Of a stretch of DNA of 64,000 bases, positions 53,182-62,287 are shown in pieces. The DNA comes from Sphingomonadaceae bacterium (GTDB lineage: Bacteria > Pseudomonadota > Alphaproteobacteria > Sphingomonadales > Sphingomonadaceae): positions 186,001 to 250,000 of the forward strand of contig RFPL01000003.1 in NCBI GenBank assembly GCA_009926135.1, read 5' to 3'. Position numbers and translations under genes: made by a program. The first letter of the stretch is position 1. Every line of letters starts with the position of its first letter. The notes under the pieces were generated by a model. It made no database searches, was not told where the DNA came from, and worked only from the letters and a program-made list of their open reading frames with translations.

Positions 53182-56034
53182 ATGATGTCGCGCAAGTTCC
53201 TGTTCGCCCTGCTCCTTTCTGCCACTGCCCTTGCCGCCTGCGCTCCGCAGCAGGGGCGATTGGCCTCGGCCGCCCCGCCCCCGAAGCCGACCTGGGCGTT
53301 CGAAGCGAGCGACGTCCCGGTCGATGAGGGCTACCGGTTCGGCCTGCTTCCCAACGGGATGCGTTATGTCATTCGCAGCAATGCCACGCCCAAGGGCCAG
53401 GCGCTGGTGCGGATGGTGGTCAATGCCGGCTCGCTTGACGAAGCCGATGACGAACGCGGCTATGCCCATTTCGTCGAACACATGGCCTTCAACGGCAGCA
53501 CCAATGTGCCTGAGGGGGAGATGATCAAGCTGCTCGAGCGGCTGGGCTTGGCCTTTGGGGCGGATACCAACGCTTCGACCGGGTTCGAGCGCACCACTTA
53601 CATGCTAGACCTGCCGCGCGGTGACCCAGCGCTGCTCGACACCGCCTTGATGCTGATGCGCGAGACAGCCAGCGAGCTGACCATCAGCGAAGCGGCCGTG
53701 GCTCGCGAGCGCGGCGTGATCCTCTCCGAAAAGCGCGATCGAAACACCTTTGCCCTGCGCAATCTGGAAGACCAGCTGCAGTTCCTGCACCCCCGGGCCC
53801 GCTACACCAACCGCATCCCGATCGGGACCGAGGAAACGCTCAATGGCGCCAATGCCGAGCGCCTCCGCGCATTCTGGCGGCGCGAATATGTCCCGGCGCA
53901 AACCACCGTGCTGGTGGTCGGGGACTTCCCAGCCGAAGCAGTTGAAGCCGCGATCAAGGCCCGGTTTGCCGACTGGCAGCCGGCCCCGGCCGAACTCCAG
54001 CCACCCGCTGGACCATTTGATCCCAAAGCCGCGCCGCGGGAAGACGTCTTCATCGATCAGGCCTTGTCCGAACGCGTCACGATCAGCCGCGACGGCCCCT
54101 GGCTCAAGGAACCGGACAGCCTTGCCCAGCGGCGCGAGAACCTGCTGCGGCAGATCGGCTACGGCATCGTCAACCGCCGCCTGCTCAGCCGCACGCGCGA
54201 GGGCAATGCGCCGTTCCGCGGTGCTGGCATCGGCACGGCCGATAGCTTCCGCGAAGGCCGCGCCACCAACCTGGTGGTCGAAACTATCGATGGGGGCTGG
54301 AAGCGCGGGCTAACCACGGCGACCGAAGAGTATCGCCGCGCGCTGGAATTCGGCTTCAGCCAGGCGGAAGTAGCCGAACAGATCGCCAATTCGCGCAGCG
54401 CCGCGCGCAATGCCGCCGCCAGCGAAAGCACCCGCAGCCACGGCACCCTGCTCGGCGCGGTACTGGCGCTGGTGACCGACGATGTGGTGCCCGACAAGCC
54501 CAGCCGCTCGCTTGAACGGCTTGAGGCATTTCTGCCGGAAATTACCCCCGATGCGGTGCTCGCCGCGCTGAAGCGCGAGCTGGTCCCGCTCGACCAGCCA
54601 TTGATCCGCTTCCAGGGCCGGCGCGAACCGATTGGCGGGACAAAAGCGCTGCGCGAAGCCTGGGATGCGGCGATCAAGGCCCAGGTCAGCAAGCCGGAAA
54701 GCAAGGCCGCAGGTGCCTTTGCCTATACCGATTTCGGACCGGCCGGACAGGTCGTCAGCGATGTGACCGGGCCGCGTTTCGGCATCCGCCAGGTCCGCTT
54801 TGCCAATGGGGTCATGCTCAACCTGAAGCGCACTGACCTGGCCAAGGATCGCATTTCGGTGCGGCTGTCGGTGGACGGCGGGAACATGCTGGTGACCCGC
54901 GACAATCCGCTGTCCACCCAGATGATGAACGTGTTCGGCCAGGGGGGCCTTGGCAAGCACTCTCGTGACGAGCTCGACAGCCTGCTGGCCGGCCGGACAG
55001 TCGGGATGGGCCTTGGCAGCGGGGCGGAGACGTTTGCCGCAGGCGCCACGACCACACCGGCCGACCTGGAGTTGCAGTTGCAGGTGCTGGCGGCGCAGCT
55101 GGCTGATCCGGGCTACCGGGCAGAGGGCGAAGTGCTGTTCCGCCAGACGATCAACAACTTCTTTGCCTCGCTGGGGGCAACGCCGGATTCTGCGCTTGGT
55201 GCGGCGCTGGGCGGCATCCTCTCGGACCAGGACCCCCGGTTCGCGCTGGGCAAGGTCGAGGACTACCGCAAGCTGACCTTCCCGCAGCTCAAAGCCGCGA
55301 TTGGCGATCGGCTGAGCAAGGGCGCAATCGAGCTGGCGCTGGTCGGCGACCTGGATGAGGCGCAGGCGATTGCCTTCGTAGCCAGGACGTTGGGCGCCCT
55401 GCCCGCGCGCGAAACCACCTTCCAACCCTATGCCGAGCAGCGCGAGCGCAGCTTCACCAAGGACCGCAGCCCCCGCCTGCTGCGCCACAATGGCGCCAAG
55501 GACCAGGCGCTGCTGACGCTCCACTGGCCTACCCGCGATGGCGAAGATTTGAAGGAAGCCATTGCGCTCGAACTGTTGCAGCGCGTCGTCCAGGTGGAAT
55601 TGACCGACACGCTGCGCGAAGCGCTAGGCAAGACCTATTCGCCCGGCGTCGGCGCGAGCACACCGCGGATCTGGCGCGGCTACGGCACCTTTGCGCTGCG
55701 CGCCTCGGTCGACGTGAAAGAAGTGGCGGCAACCCGCGCGGCGATCCGCCGCCTGCTGGAAGAACTGCGCAAGGCCCCGGTCAGCGCCGACATTGTGCAG
55801 CGCGCACGGGCACCGATGCTCGAAAACCTCGATGCCGTGCTCAAAACCAACGCTGGCTGGATGGGATTGGCGGACCGCGTGCAGTCCAAGCCCGACGGGA
55901 TCGATCGCTTCGTCAGCTCGCGCGCGATCATGACGGCCCTCACGGCCGATGACCTCCTCGCCCTGGCCAGGCGCTATCTCGATCCCGAACAGGGTCTGGA
56001 AGTGTTGGTGCTACCCGAGGGGATAGAGCCCTAG
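53182..56034 (+). CDS. M16 family zinc peptidase (lipoprotein)
   Basis: A 950-residue insulinase-type peptidase. The lipobox LAAC near residue 20 indicates lipid anchoring in the envelope. The N-terminal catalytic half has the inverted zinc motif HFVEH (about 95-99) and a downstream Glu; the second half (from about residue 510) repeats the M16 fold without the motif, as in PqqL-like two-domain enzymes. ATG 53182 chosen. Its TAG stop shares a CTAG with the convergent stop of the hydrolase at 56031. Confidence 0.92.
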   Translation: MMSRKFLFALLLSATALAACAPQQGRLASAAPPPKPTWAFEASDVPVDEGYRFGLLPNGMRYVIRSNATPKGQALVRMVVNAGSLDEADDERGYAHFVEHMAFNGSTNVPEGEMIKLLERLGLAFGADTNASTGFERTTYMLDLPRGDPALLDTALMLMRETASELTISEAAVARERGVILSEKRDRNTFALRNLEDQLQFLHPRARYTNRIPIGTEETLNGANAERLRAFWRREYVPAQTTVLVVGDFPAEAVEAAIKARFADWQPAPAELQPPAGPFDPKAAPREDVFIDQALSERVTISRDGPWLKEPDSLAQRRENLLRQIGYGIVNRRLLSRTREGNAPFRGAGIGTADSFREGRATNLVVETIDGGWKRGLTTATEEYRRALEFGFSQAEVAEQIANSRSAARNAAASESTRSHGTLLGAVLALVTDDVVPDKPSRSLERLEAFLPEITPDAVLAALKRELVPLDQPLIRFQGRREPIGGTKALREAWDAAIKAQVSKPESKAAGAFAYTDFGPAGQVVSDVTGPRFGIRQVRFANGVMLNLKRTDLAKDRISVRLSVDGGNMLVTRDNPLSTQMMNVFGQGGLGKHSRDELDSLLAGRTVGMGLGSGAETFAAGATTTPADLELQLQVLAAQLADPGYRAEGEVLFRQTINNFFASLGATPDSALGAALGGILSDQDPRFALGKVEDYRKLTFPQLKAAIGDRLSKGAIELALVGDLDEAQAIAFVARTLGALPARETTFQPYAEQRERSFTKDRSPRLLRHNGAKDQALLTLHWPTRDGEDLKEAIALELLQRVVQVELTDTLREALGKTYSPGVGASTPRIWRGYGTFALRASVDVKEVAATRAAIRRLLEELRKAPVSADIVQRARAPMLENLDAVLKTNAGWMGLADRVQSKPDGIDRFVSSRAIMTALTADDLLALARRYLDPEQGLEVLVLPEGIEP

Positions 56035-56915
56035 GCCCAGTCCGCCCCGTCAGGCAGGCGTAGCGGCAGCTTCAGGTAATGGACGGCATTGTCCTCAGCC
56101 GGGGGCAGGTGCCCGGCGCGGATATTGACCTGGACCGAGGGCAGCAGGAGCCGTGGCGCGGCGAGGCCCTTGTCGCGTTCCTGCCGCATGGTCACGAAGG
56201 CCGCCTCATCGACCCCCTCGTGAATGTGGATATTGCGCGCGCGCTGTTCGGCCACGGTGGTCTCCCACGCAAAGTGATCGCGCCCGGGCGCCTTGTAGTC
56301 ATGGCACATGAACAGCCGGGTTTCTGGCGGATAGGCCAGCATCCGGCGGATCGACTGGTAAAGTTCGGCTGCATTCCCACCGGGAAAATCGGTCCGGGCC
56401 GTGCCGTAGTCCGGCATGAACAGCGTATCGCCGACGAAGATCGCATCGCCCACCTTGTACGACACGCAGGCCGCGGTGTGGCCGGGCGTGTGCAGCACTT
56501 CAAAGGTCAGTTCCCCCACCGCAAAGGTTTCACCATCGGCAAACAGGTCATCGAATTCCGCACCGGTGCCGGAAACGTCCGGCGCGTTGAACACTCCCGC
56601 AAAGACCTGTTGAACCGCATCGATATGCGCACCGATTCCAACCCGCGCGCCAGTCCGCGCCTTGATCAGCGGCGCGGCCGAGAGGTGATCGGCATGGGCA
56701 TGGGTTTCGAGGACACGGGTGATGGTCCAGCCGCCCGCTTCGGCGCCGGCAAGGAGCGCGTCGGCCGAGCCTGTCGAGATCTTGCCTGAAGCGGGATCAA
56801 AATCGAGCACCGGGTCGATCACGGCGGCCTGGCGGGTTGCCGGATCGCCGACCAGATAGGTCACGGTGAAGGTCGCTTCATCAAAGAAAGCTTGGATATG
56901 TGCGGGGTTAGTCAT
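56031..56915 (-). CDS. MBL-fold hydrolase, persulfide dioxygenase/Blh-type
   Basis: A 294-residue metallo-beta-lactamase-fold enzyme: ETHAHADHLSAA (metal ligands, about 70-81), LHTPGHTAACVSYKVGDAIFVGDTLF, and CHDYK near 210. The long C-terminal part after VAEQRARNIHIHEG fits the Blh/ETHE1 relatives that oxidise glutathione persulfide. It sits divergent from a BigR/SqrR-like sensor and a rhodanese-TauE pair, so it probably handles sulfide-derived persulfides in the cytosol. Confidence 0.87.
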   Translation of the reverse strand: MTNPAHIQAFFDEATFTVTYLVGDPATRQAAVIDPVLDFDPASGKISTGSADALLAGAEAGGWTITRVLETHAHADHLSAAPLIKARTGARVGIGAHIDAVQQVFAGVFNAPDVSGTGAEFDDLFADGETFAVGELTFEVLHTPGHTAACVSYKVGDAIFVGDTLFMPDYGTARTDFPGGNAAELYQSIRRMLAYPPETRLFMCHDYKAPGRDHFAWETTVAEQRARNIHIHEGVDEAAFVTMRQERDKGLAAPRLLLPSVQVNIRAGHLPPAEDNAVHYLKLPLRLPDGADWA

Positions 56916-56942
56916 CGAGCAGCTCCTTGATGCTTGACATAT

Positions 56943-56973
56943 ATTAGCATCTGCTTATTTAGCAATAGCTAAT
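56943..56973. promoter_or_regulatory. Putative BigR-type operator
   Basis: ATTAGC (56943-56948) and GCTAAT (56968-56973) form an inverted repeat across 19 bases of AT-rich sequence, with TTAGCA repeated within. It lies between the divergent hydrolase and ArsR genes, where an autoregulatory BigR operator would be expected. Confidence 0.55.
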
Positions 56974-56986
56974 GAATGGAGTCGCA

Positions 56987-57304
56987 ATGAACAGCCTTAC
57001 CACCGATCTGGAGCGCTTCGCTGCCAATGCCGTCGAAGTCTCAGCCATGCTCCGGGCAATGGGCAACCAGCGCCGATTGATGGTGCTGTGCCAATTGGCC
57101 GAACATGGTGAAATGCGGGTGGGCGATCTCGCCCTCGCGGTCGGCCTGTCGCAATCGGCCCTTTCGCAACACCTCGCCCTGCTGCGCGAAGAAGGCCTGC
57201 TGGCCTTCCGCCGCGAGGGGCAGATCGCCTGGTACCGCATCGCCGATCCACGCTGCGAAACGCTGCTCGTCACGCTCCACCAACTCTATTGCCAGATGGA
57301 TTGA
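56987..57304 (+). CDS. ArsR-family regulator, BigR/SqrR-like persulfide sensor
   Basis: A 105-residue winged-helix repressor: GNQRRLMVLCQL and the recognition helix SQSALSQHLALLREEGLL. Three Cys (35, 90, 102), with Cys35 in VLCQL and Cys102 in LYCQ, match the redox pair of BigR/SqrR. No metal-site motif of arsenic sensors is present. ATG 56987 with GGAG (56977-56980) is preferred to ATG 56972. It should repress both the divergent hydrolase and the downstream rhodanese-TauE genes. Confidence 0.85.
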   Translation: MNSLTTDLERFAANAVEVSAMLRAMGNQRRLMVLCQLAEHGEMRVGDLALAVGLSQSALSQHLALLREEGLLAFRREGQIAWYRIADPRCETLLVTLHQLYCQMD

Positions 57305-57308
57305 GGCC

Positions 57309-57821
57309 ATGACCCTGACCAAGATTACGCCCGCCGAAGCCCGTGCCCGGATTGCCGAAGGCGCAGCCCTGATCGACATCCGCGACGCTGACGAGCATGC
57401 CCGTAGCCGCATTCCCGGCGCGCTCAATGCGCCGCTCGGCAGCGAGTTCTCGCTGGGCGATGCTCCGGCGGTGATCTATCACTGCCGCTCGGGCATGCGC
57501 ACCGACGCCAATGCTGCAAAGCTTGCCGCCGCCAGTCCATGCGAAGCCTACCTGCTTGAAGGCGGGATCGATGCCTGGCGCCAGGCTGGTCTGCCAGTGA
57601 TCACCGATGCCAAGGCGCCGCTGGAGATCATGCGCCAGGTCCAGATCACCGCCGGCCTGCTGGTGCTGACCGGCGTGATCCTGTCGCTGACCGTTGCCCC
57701 GGCCTGGATCGGCCTCAGCGCCTTTGTCGGTGCCGGGCTGACTTTCGCGGGGGCAACCGGCTGGTGCGGCATGGCCAGACTGCTGGCGCTGATGCCATGG
57801 AACCGGCGCGCGGCGGCCTGA
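57309..57821 (+). CDS. Rhodanese-like protein with membrane tail (YgaP-like)
   Basis: A 170-residue sulfurtransferase-membrane protein. The rhodanese domain (about 1-98) has the catalytic loop HCRSGMRT with Cys near 59; the C-terminal DUF2892 part (about 110-160) has two membrane helices (GLLVLTGVILSLTVAPAWIGL and a second). YgaP-type proteins move sulfane sulfur at the inner membrane. ATG 57309 lies 4 bases after the regulator's stop, so they are one transcript. Confidence 0.89.
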   Translation: MTLTKITPAEARARIAEGAALIDIRDADEHARSRIPGALNAPLGSEFSLGDAPAVIYHCRSGMRTDANAAKLAAASPCEAYLLEGGIDAWRQAGLPVITDAKAPLEIMRQVQITAGLLVLTGVILSLTVAPAWIGLSAFVGAGLTFAGATGWCGMARLLALMPWNRRAAA

Positions 57822-57825
57822 TCAA

Positions 57826-58608
57826 GTGGGTCTCGACACGATCCTCGCCGCGATCGCCGCCGGTTCGGCAATCGGCCTGGTGCTGGCGCTGGTCGGCGGC
57901 GGCGGATCGATCCTGGCCGTGCCGCTGCTGGTCTATGTGGTAGGCGTATCATCACCCCATGCCGCGATCGGCACGGCAGCGGTGGCGGTGGCGCTCAACG
58001 CCGCCAGCAGCCTCGCCGGCCATGCCCGCAATGGCAATGTGAAGTGGCCCTGTGCCGTCACCTTCGCGCTCGCCGGGGTGCTGGGCGCGGCGCTGGGGGC
58101 GGAAGCCGGCAAGGCGATGGACGGCCAGCGGCTGCTCGCCCTGTTTGGCGCGCTGATGGTGCTGGTCGGCCTGTCGATGCTGCGGCCGCGCAAAACTGCC
58201 GACAATCCCGACGTGCGGCTGGAGCGCAGCACCGCTTCGGTCCTCCTCCCCCGCTTGGTCCCGACCGGGTTCGGCGTCGGCCTGCTCGCCGGGTTCTTTG
58301 GCATCGGGGGCGGCTTCCTGATCGTCCCCGGGTTGGTCATGGCGACGCGGATGCCGCTGCGCATTGCAGTGGGCACCTCGCTGGTCGTGGTGACCGCGCT
58401 TGGCCTGACAACTGCCACGTCATATGCCCTGTCCGGCTATGTTGACTGGGTGCTGGTTGGCCTGATGGTGGTGGGCGGCATGATCGGCGCGCTGGTCGGC
58501 ATTCCGCTGGGCAAGCGTCTCGCGAGCCACAAGCGGGCGATGGAACTGGGCTTTGCGGCGCTTGTGATCGCGATCGGCGGCTACGTGATCCTGCGCGGCC
58601 TCGCCTAG
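57826..58608 (+). CDS. TauE/SafE family anion (sulfite/thiosulfate) exporter
   Basis: An inner-membrane protein of 260 residues with about eight helices and the two-fold TauE/SafE repeat: GGGGSILAVPLLVYVVG (about 25-41) and GIGGGFLIVPGLV (about 160-172). It probably exports sulfite, thiosulfate or sulfonates generated by the upstream enzymes. The start is GTG 57826, 4 bases after the rhodanese stop. The stop TAG shares CTAG (58605-58608) with the convergent permease. Confidence 0.91.
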   Translation: MGLDTILAAIAAGSAIGLVLALVGGGGSILAVPLLVYVVGVSSPHAAIGTAAVAVALNAASSLAGHARNGNVKWPCAVTFALAGVLGAALGAEAGKAMDGQRLLALFGALMVLVGLSMLRPRKTADNPDVRLERSTASVLLPRLVPTGFGVGLLAGFFGIGGGFLIVPGLVMATRMPLRIAVGTSLVVVTALGLTTATSYALSGYVDWVLVGLMVVGGMIGALVGIPLGKRLASHKRAMELGFAALVIAIGGYVILRGLA

Positions 58609-59726
58609 GCCACGGTATCCCGGTAGCGCCGGACCGCAATGGTGCCGAGCACCAGCAGCATCACGATCAGCTTGCCGCTTTCGGGCAGCACCAGCGGCCA
58701 TTCCCAGCCCTTCAACATGATCCCGCGCACCAGCCGGATGTAATGCGTCGGCGGCAGCAGTTCGGCCAGCCACTGCGCCCAGACCGGCATTCCGCGATAG
58801 GGAAAGGCAAAGCCGGACAGCAGGATCGAAGGCATCAGATACAGCATCGAGGCCATCATTGACTGAACCTGGCTTTCCACCAGGGTCGAGATCGTGAAGC
58901 CCAGTGCCAGGCTGACCAGCGTGAACAGCAAGGTCACTGCCAGCAACAGGCCCAATGAGCCGACGAAGGGCACCTGGAACACCACGATTGCAAAGCCCAG
59001 CACCACGCAAACCTGCACGAAACCGAGCAGGAAGTAGGGCACGATCTTGCCGACCATCACCTCGACCGGCCGCAGCGGTGTAGCCAACAGGTTTTCCATC
59101 GTCCCCTGCTCGGTCTCGCGCGTCACGGACATGGCCGTCAGCGCCACCATGGTCATCGACAGGATGATTGCCAAAAGGCCCGGCACCGTGTTGTGGCTGG
59201 TGATCCCCTCGGGATTGTAGGAGCGGTGCAGCACCAGGTCGATCGGCGGCGGACCCTGCTGCCGCCCGGCGAGCGGCCCGACGAGGTCGCGCGCCAGCGC
59301 TTGCGCCACGGCCTCATTCACTGCCGCAACTGCCGGCCCGGTCGAGGCCGGATCGGTCGCGTCAGCAGTCAGCAGCAACTGCGGCCGTTCGCCGCGCACC
59401 AGCCGGCGGGCAAAATCGGTCGGGATGGTCAGGGCGAACTGCGCCTTGCCCTCGGCAATCAGGCGGTCCGCCTCGCCATAGCTGCCGGCAACTTCGGTGA
59501 TGTCGAAATAGCCGGTGGTGCGCAGCGCGCTGACGATCGAGCGCGAGAAGGCCGAATTGTCATTCGCCTCCACCACCATGGGCAAGTGGCGCGGATCGTT
59601 GTTAATCGCATAGCCGAAGATCACCAGCTGGATGATCGGAAAGAAGAACATCATTGCGATGGTCGAAGGATCGCGCGCCATCTGGCGCACTTCCTTGAAG
59701 ATCATCGCGCCAATCCGCTCCCACAT
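58605..59726 (-). CDS. ABC-2 type transporter permease (YhhJ/YbhR-like)
   Basis: A 373-residue inner-membrane permease: N-terminal helix (IAMMFFFPIIQLVIFGYAI, about 25-43), a large periplasmic region to about 175, then five helices with the typical SVTRETEQGTMENLLATPL sequence. It exports drugs or other hydrophobic substrates with the ATPase encoded next to it. ATG 59726 lies one base after the ATPase stop. Last gene of the TetR-HlyD-ATPase-permease set. Confidence 0.92.
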   Translation of the reverse strand: MWERIGAMIFKEVRQMARDPSTIAMMFFFPIIQLVIFGYAINNDPRHLPMVVEANDNSAFSRSIVSALRTTGYFDITEVAGSYGEADRLIAEGKAQFALTIPTDFARRLVRGERPQLLLTADATDPASTGPAVAAVNEAVAQALARDLVGPLAGRQQGPPPIDLVLHRSYNPEGITSHNTVPGLLAIILSMTMVALTAMSVTRETEQGTMENLLATPLRPVEVMVGKIVPYFLLGFVQVCVVLGFAIVVFQVPFVGSLGLLLAVTLLFTLVSLALGFTISTLVESQVQSMMASMLYLMPSILLSGFAFPYRGMPVWAQWLAELLPPTHYIRLVRGIMLKGWEWPLVLPESGKLIVMLLVLGTIAVRRYRDTVA

Positions 59727-59727
59727 C

Positions 59728-60657
59728 TCAGCGCGCCTCCACCGAATTGTCGGTCGCGCCGCGCATCAGGTGGATGAAGACGTCTTCCAGGCTGGGCTCG
59801 GCGGGGGTGAAGCGGATGCGGTCGGCCCAGGGCTGCACCGCCGCACGCAGTGCCGCCGGATCAAGCCCGCAGACATGGAGCGACGTGCCGAAGGGAGCAG
59901 CCATGGCAACGCCGGGTTGCTGCTCGATCACGGCGGCCAGGCGGTCCGCGCCCGGGCCTTCGCCCTGCAACGCCGAGAGGCCCGAGGCGGCAATGACCTC
60001 GCCAATCGTGCCGCGCGCCAGCATCACGCCATAGGCGATATAGGCAATCTCGTGGCAGCGCTCGGCCTCGTCCATATAGTGGGTGGAGACCAGCACGGTC
60101 ATGCCCTCGGCCGCCAGTGCGTGGATCTGGTCCCAGAACTCGCGCCGCGCTTGCGGATCGACTCCGGCGGTCGGTTCGTCGAGCAGCAGGATCTTCGGCT
60201 CGTGCATCACCGCCGCGGCCAGCGCGAGGCGCTGCTTCCACCCGCCGGACAGCTTGCCCGCGAGCTGGTCGGCGCGGCTGGTGAGGCCAAGCTTCTCAAG
60301 TGTTTCGGCCACCCGCTCGCGCCGCCGATCAAGCCGATAGACGCGGGCGATAAACTCCAGGTTCTCGGCAATCGAGAGGTCGGAAAATAGCCCGAACTTC
60401 TGCGTCATATAGCCGATCTGGTGCTTGATCGCGCGGCGCTTGGTGGACAGGTCCAGCCCCAGCACCTCCCCTTCCCCGGCATCGGGGATCAGCAGGCCGC
60501 AGATCATCCGCAAGGTGGTGGTCTTGCCCGAACCATTCGGACCGAGAAAACCGCAAATCCGCCCCGGCATCACGGTCAGGTCGACATGATCCACCACGGT
60601 GCGCGGCCCGAACCGCTTGGTCAGCCCCCGCACCGCGATTGCGGGACTTTCACTCAT
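59728..60657 (-). CDS. ABC transporter ATP-binding protein
   Basis: A 309-residue ATPase of the DrrA/YbhF type: Walker A GPNGSGKTTT (about 37-46), the Q-loop GYMTQKFGLF, signature LSGGWKQRLALA, Walker B ILLLDEPTAGVDP and STHYMDE. The C-terminal extension after about 220 is as in drug exporters. I chose ATG 60657 (MSESPAIAV), overlapping the HlyD stop as ATGA; the longer upstream frame is a shadow. Confidence 0.94.
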   Translation of the reverse strand: MSESPAIAVRGLTKRFGPRTVVDHVDLTVMPGRICGFLGPNGSGKTTTLRMICGLLIPDAGEGEVLGLDLSTKRRAIKHQIGYMTQKFGLFSDLSIAENLEFIARVYRLDRRRERVAETLEKLGLTSRADQLAGKLSGGWKQRLALAAAVMHEPKILLLDEPTAGVDPQARREFWDQIHALAAEGMTVLVSTHYMDEAERCHEIAYIAYGVMLARGTIGEVIAASGLSALQGEGPGADRLAAVIEQQPGVAMAAPFGTSLHVCGLDPAALRAAVQPWADRIRFTPAEPSLEDVFIHLMRGATDNSVEAR

Positions 60658-61628
60658 TGCGGGGTCACCTCGACCGGCAGGCCCGGCGGGAGCGGCTTGG
60701 CGCTGGGGGGCAGCAGCGCCTCGACCAGAAAGACCAGCTTGGCCCGGGCGCGGTCGGAATAGATCACCGGCGGGCTGAATTCGGCCCGCGGTGCGATGAA
60801 GCTGATCCGCGCAGTCGCGCTCTTGCCGCAACCATCGCAGCCATAGCGGACCGTGCTCCCAACCTTCAGAGTGGCGATCCGGTCCTGCGGGACGAAGAAG
60901 CGCAGCTTGCGGCGCGCATCGGGCAGCACCGCAACGACGGGCGCATTGGCCGGAACCCACTCACCGGGATTGTAATAAGTCTGCTCGATCACCCCGGCTT
61001 CGGGCGCAACCGGCGCAATCTCGCGCTGGCGCTGGCGCTGGACGCGCAGGCTGGCGGCTGCACCGGCGACCTGAGCGCGAGCGGCCTGTTGCTGCGCCAC
61101 GCGGCCAGCAGCCATCTCTCCCGCCGCAATCTGGGCGCGAGCGGCGGCCAGCTCTGCCGCGCCAGCATCGCGTGCTGCCCGGGCGGCGTCGAGCTGCGCC
61201 TTGCTGGCAAAGCCCTTGCGGGCGAGCGCGGCCATGCGGTCAAAGTCGTTGCTGGCCCGCGCCAGGCGCGCGGCAGCCGCGGCTTCGGCAGCGCGCGCCG
61301 CGGCGATTTCGGGTGCGCGCTGGCGCGGATCGGACAGGTCTGCCACCTGAGCCGACGCAGCCGCAACCTGCGCGGCGGCACCAGCGGCCTCGGCATTGGT
61401 GGTTTCAGGGTCAAGCGCGAACAGCGGCGCCCCTGCCGCCACGTTGGCACCGCGCTCAACCGGCCGCGCCGCCAGCCGGCCAGAGACGGGCGCGGCGACA
61501 TAGATCGTCTCGGCCTCGACATAGCCGAGCCAATTCTCTCCTTCCGCTTCCGGCCAGTAATACCAGCCCGCCGCGCCGAGCATGACGAGGGCGAGCGCGC
61601 CGATGGCAGGCTTGGGAATGACGATCAT
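60654..61628 (-). CDS. HlyD/membrane-fusion secretion protein (YbhG-like)
   Basis: Periplasmic adaptor of 324 residues linking the ABC pump to an outer channel. One N-terminal membrane helix (IGALALVMLGAAGWYYW), a lipoyl/barrel-sandwich (VEAETIYVAAPVSGRL, GANVAAGAPLF), a long Ala-rich coiled coil (about 80-185), then the second lipoyl half (APEAGVIEQTYYNPGEWV) and a beta domain. A Cys pair (GCDGCG) near residue 275 is unusual. ATG 61628 overlaps the TetR stop (ATGA). Confidence 0.9.
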   Translation of the reverse strand: MIVIPKPAIGALALVMLGAAGWYYWPEAEGENWLGYVEAETIYVAAPVSGRLAARPVERGANVAAGAPLFALDPETTNAEAAGAAAQVAAASAQVADLSDPRQRAPEIAAARAAEAAAAARLARASNDFDRMAALARKGFASKAQLDAARAARDAGAAELAAARAQIAAGEMAAGRVAQQQAARAQVAGAAASLRVQRQRQREIAPVAPEAGVIEQTYYNPGEWVPANAPVVAVLPDARRKLRFFVPQDRIATLKVGSTVRYGCDGCGKSATARISFIAPRAEFSPPVIYSDRARAKLVFLVEALLPPSAKPLPPGLPVEVTPQ

Positions 61629-62245
61629 CGCGCTTGCTCCCCGCGTACCAGCAGCCCGGCCAGGATCGTATCGGCATGGGCCTGGGCCAGGCGGACCGGA
61701 TCGATCGGCGCAGCCCCGACCGGCTCGAACACCACGCGCCACAGCGCCGCAAAGATTGCCCCGCCGGTAACGGTCCGGCAGGCCAGGTCAGGATCAGCGC
61801 AGGCAAATTCCCCGCGCGCGACGCCGTGCCGGATGAGCCCGGTAATCAACTCCAGCACGCGCAGGATCACTTCGTCATGATAGAACCGGGCGAGTGCCGG
61901 AAAGTTGGCCCCCTCACCAATGATGACGCGCGGCACGAAGGCGAATTCGGGCTCGGTCAGTCGCACAAAGGCGAGCGGCAGGAACTGACGCAGCAGCATT
62001 TCGGCTGAGTTGTCGCCAAATTCGGACGGAAGCAGCTCCGGCAGGGTCCGCGCGATCAGATCGCGCACTGCCTCCTCGAAGATCGCCTCCTTGGAAGGAA
62101 AGCGCAGGTAAAGCGCGGCCTTGGAAATGCCCCCGGCGCGCGCAATGTCCTCCATCCGCGCGGCCGCAAAGCCGCGCGCGTTGAACTCCGCGCGGGCCAA
62201 GGCGAGCAGCTGGTCGCGGTCGATCGGAGCGGAGGGACGGGCCAT
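61625..62245 (-). CDS. TetR/AcrR family transcriptional regulator
   Basis: A 206-residue repressor with the TetR helix-turn-helix (LLALARAEFNARGFAAARMEDIARAGGISKAALYLRFPSKEAIF, about 13-55) and a ligand-binding C-terminal domain like those of multidrug-efflux regulators. It starts the efflux operon, whose genes overlap. Its own promoter (TTGATA, 16 bases, TTATAA) contains a perfect palindrome, so autorepression is likely. The start is ATG 62245. Confidence 0.92.
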   Translation of the reverse strand: MARPSAPIDRDQLLALARAEFNARGFAAARMEDIARAGGISKAALYLRFPSKEAIFEEAVRDLIARTLPELLPSEFGDNSAEMLLRQFLPLAFVRLTEPEFAFVPRVIIGEGANFPALARFYHDEVILRVLELITGLIRHGVARGEFACADPDLACRTVTGGAIFAALWRVVFEPVGAAPIDPVRLAQAHADTILAGLLVRGEQAR

Positions 62246-62252
62246 GAGTCGT

Positions 62253-62280
62253 TTATAACTGACTGGTCAGTTATTATCAA
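62253..62280 (-). promoter_or_regulatory. tetR promoter and palindromic operator
   Basis: On the minus strand TTGATA (62280-62275), 16 bases and TTATAA (62258-62253). The palindrome ATAACTGAC-TG-GTCAGTTAT (62255-62274, 9-bp arms) fills the spacer. It should be the TetR-family operator controlling its own operon. Confidence 0.8.
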
Positions 62281-62287
62281 GCTGGGC

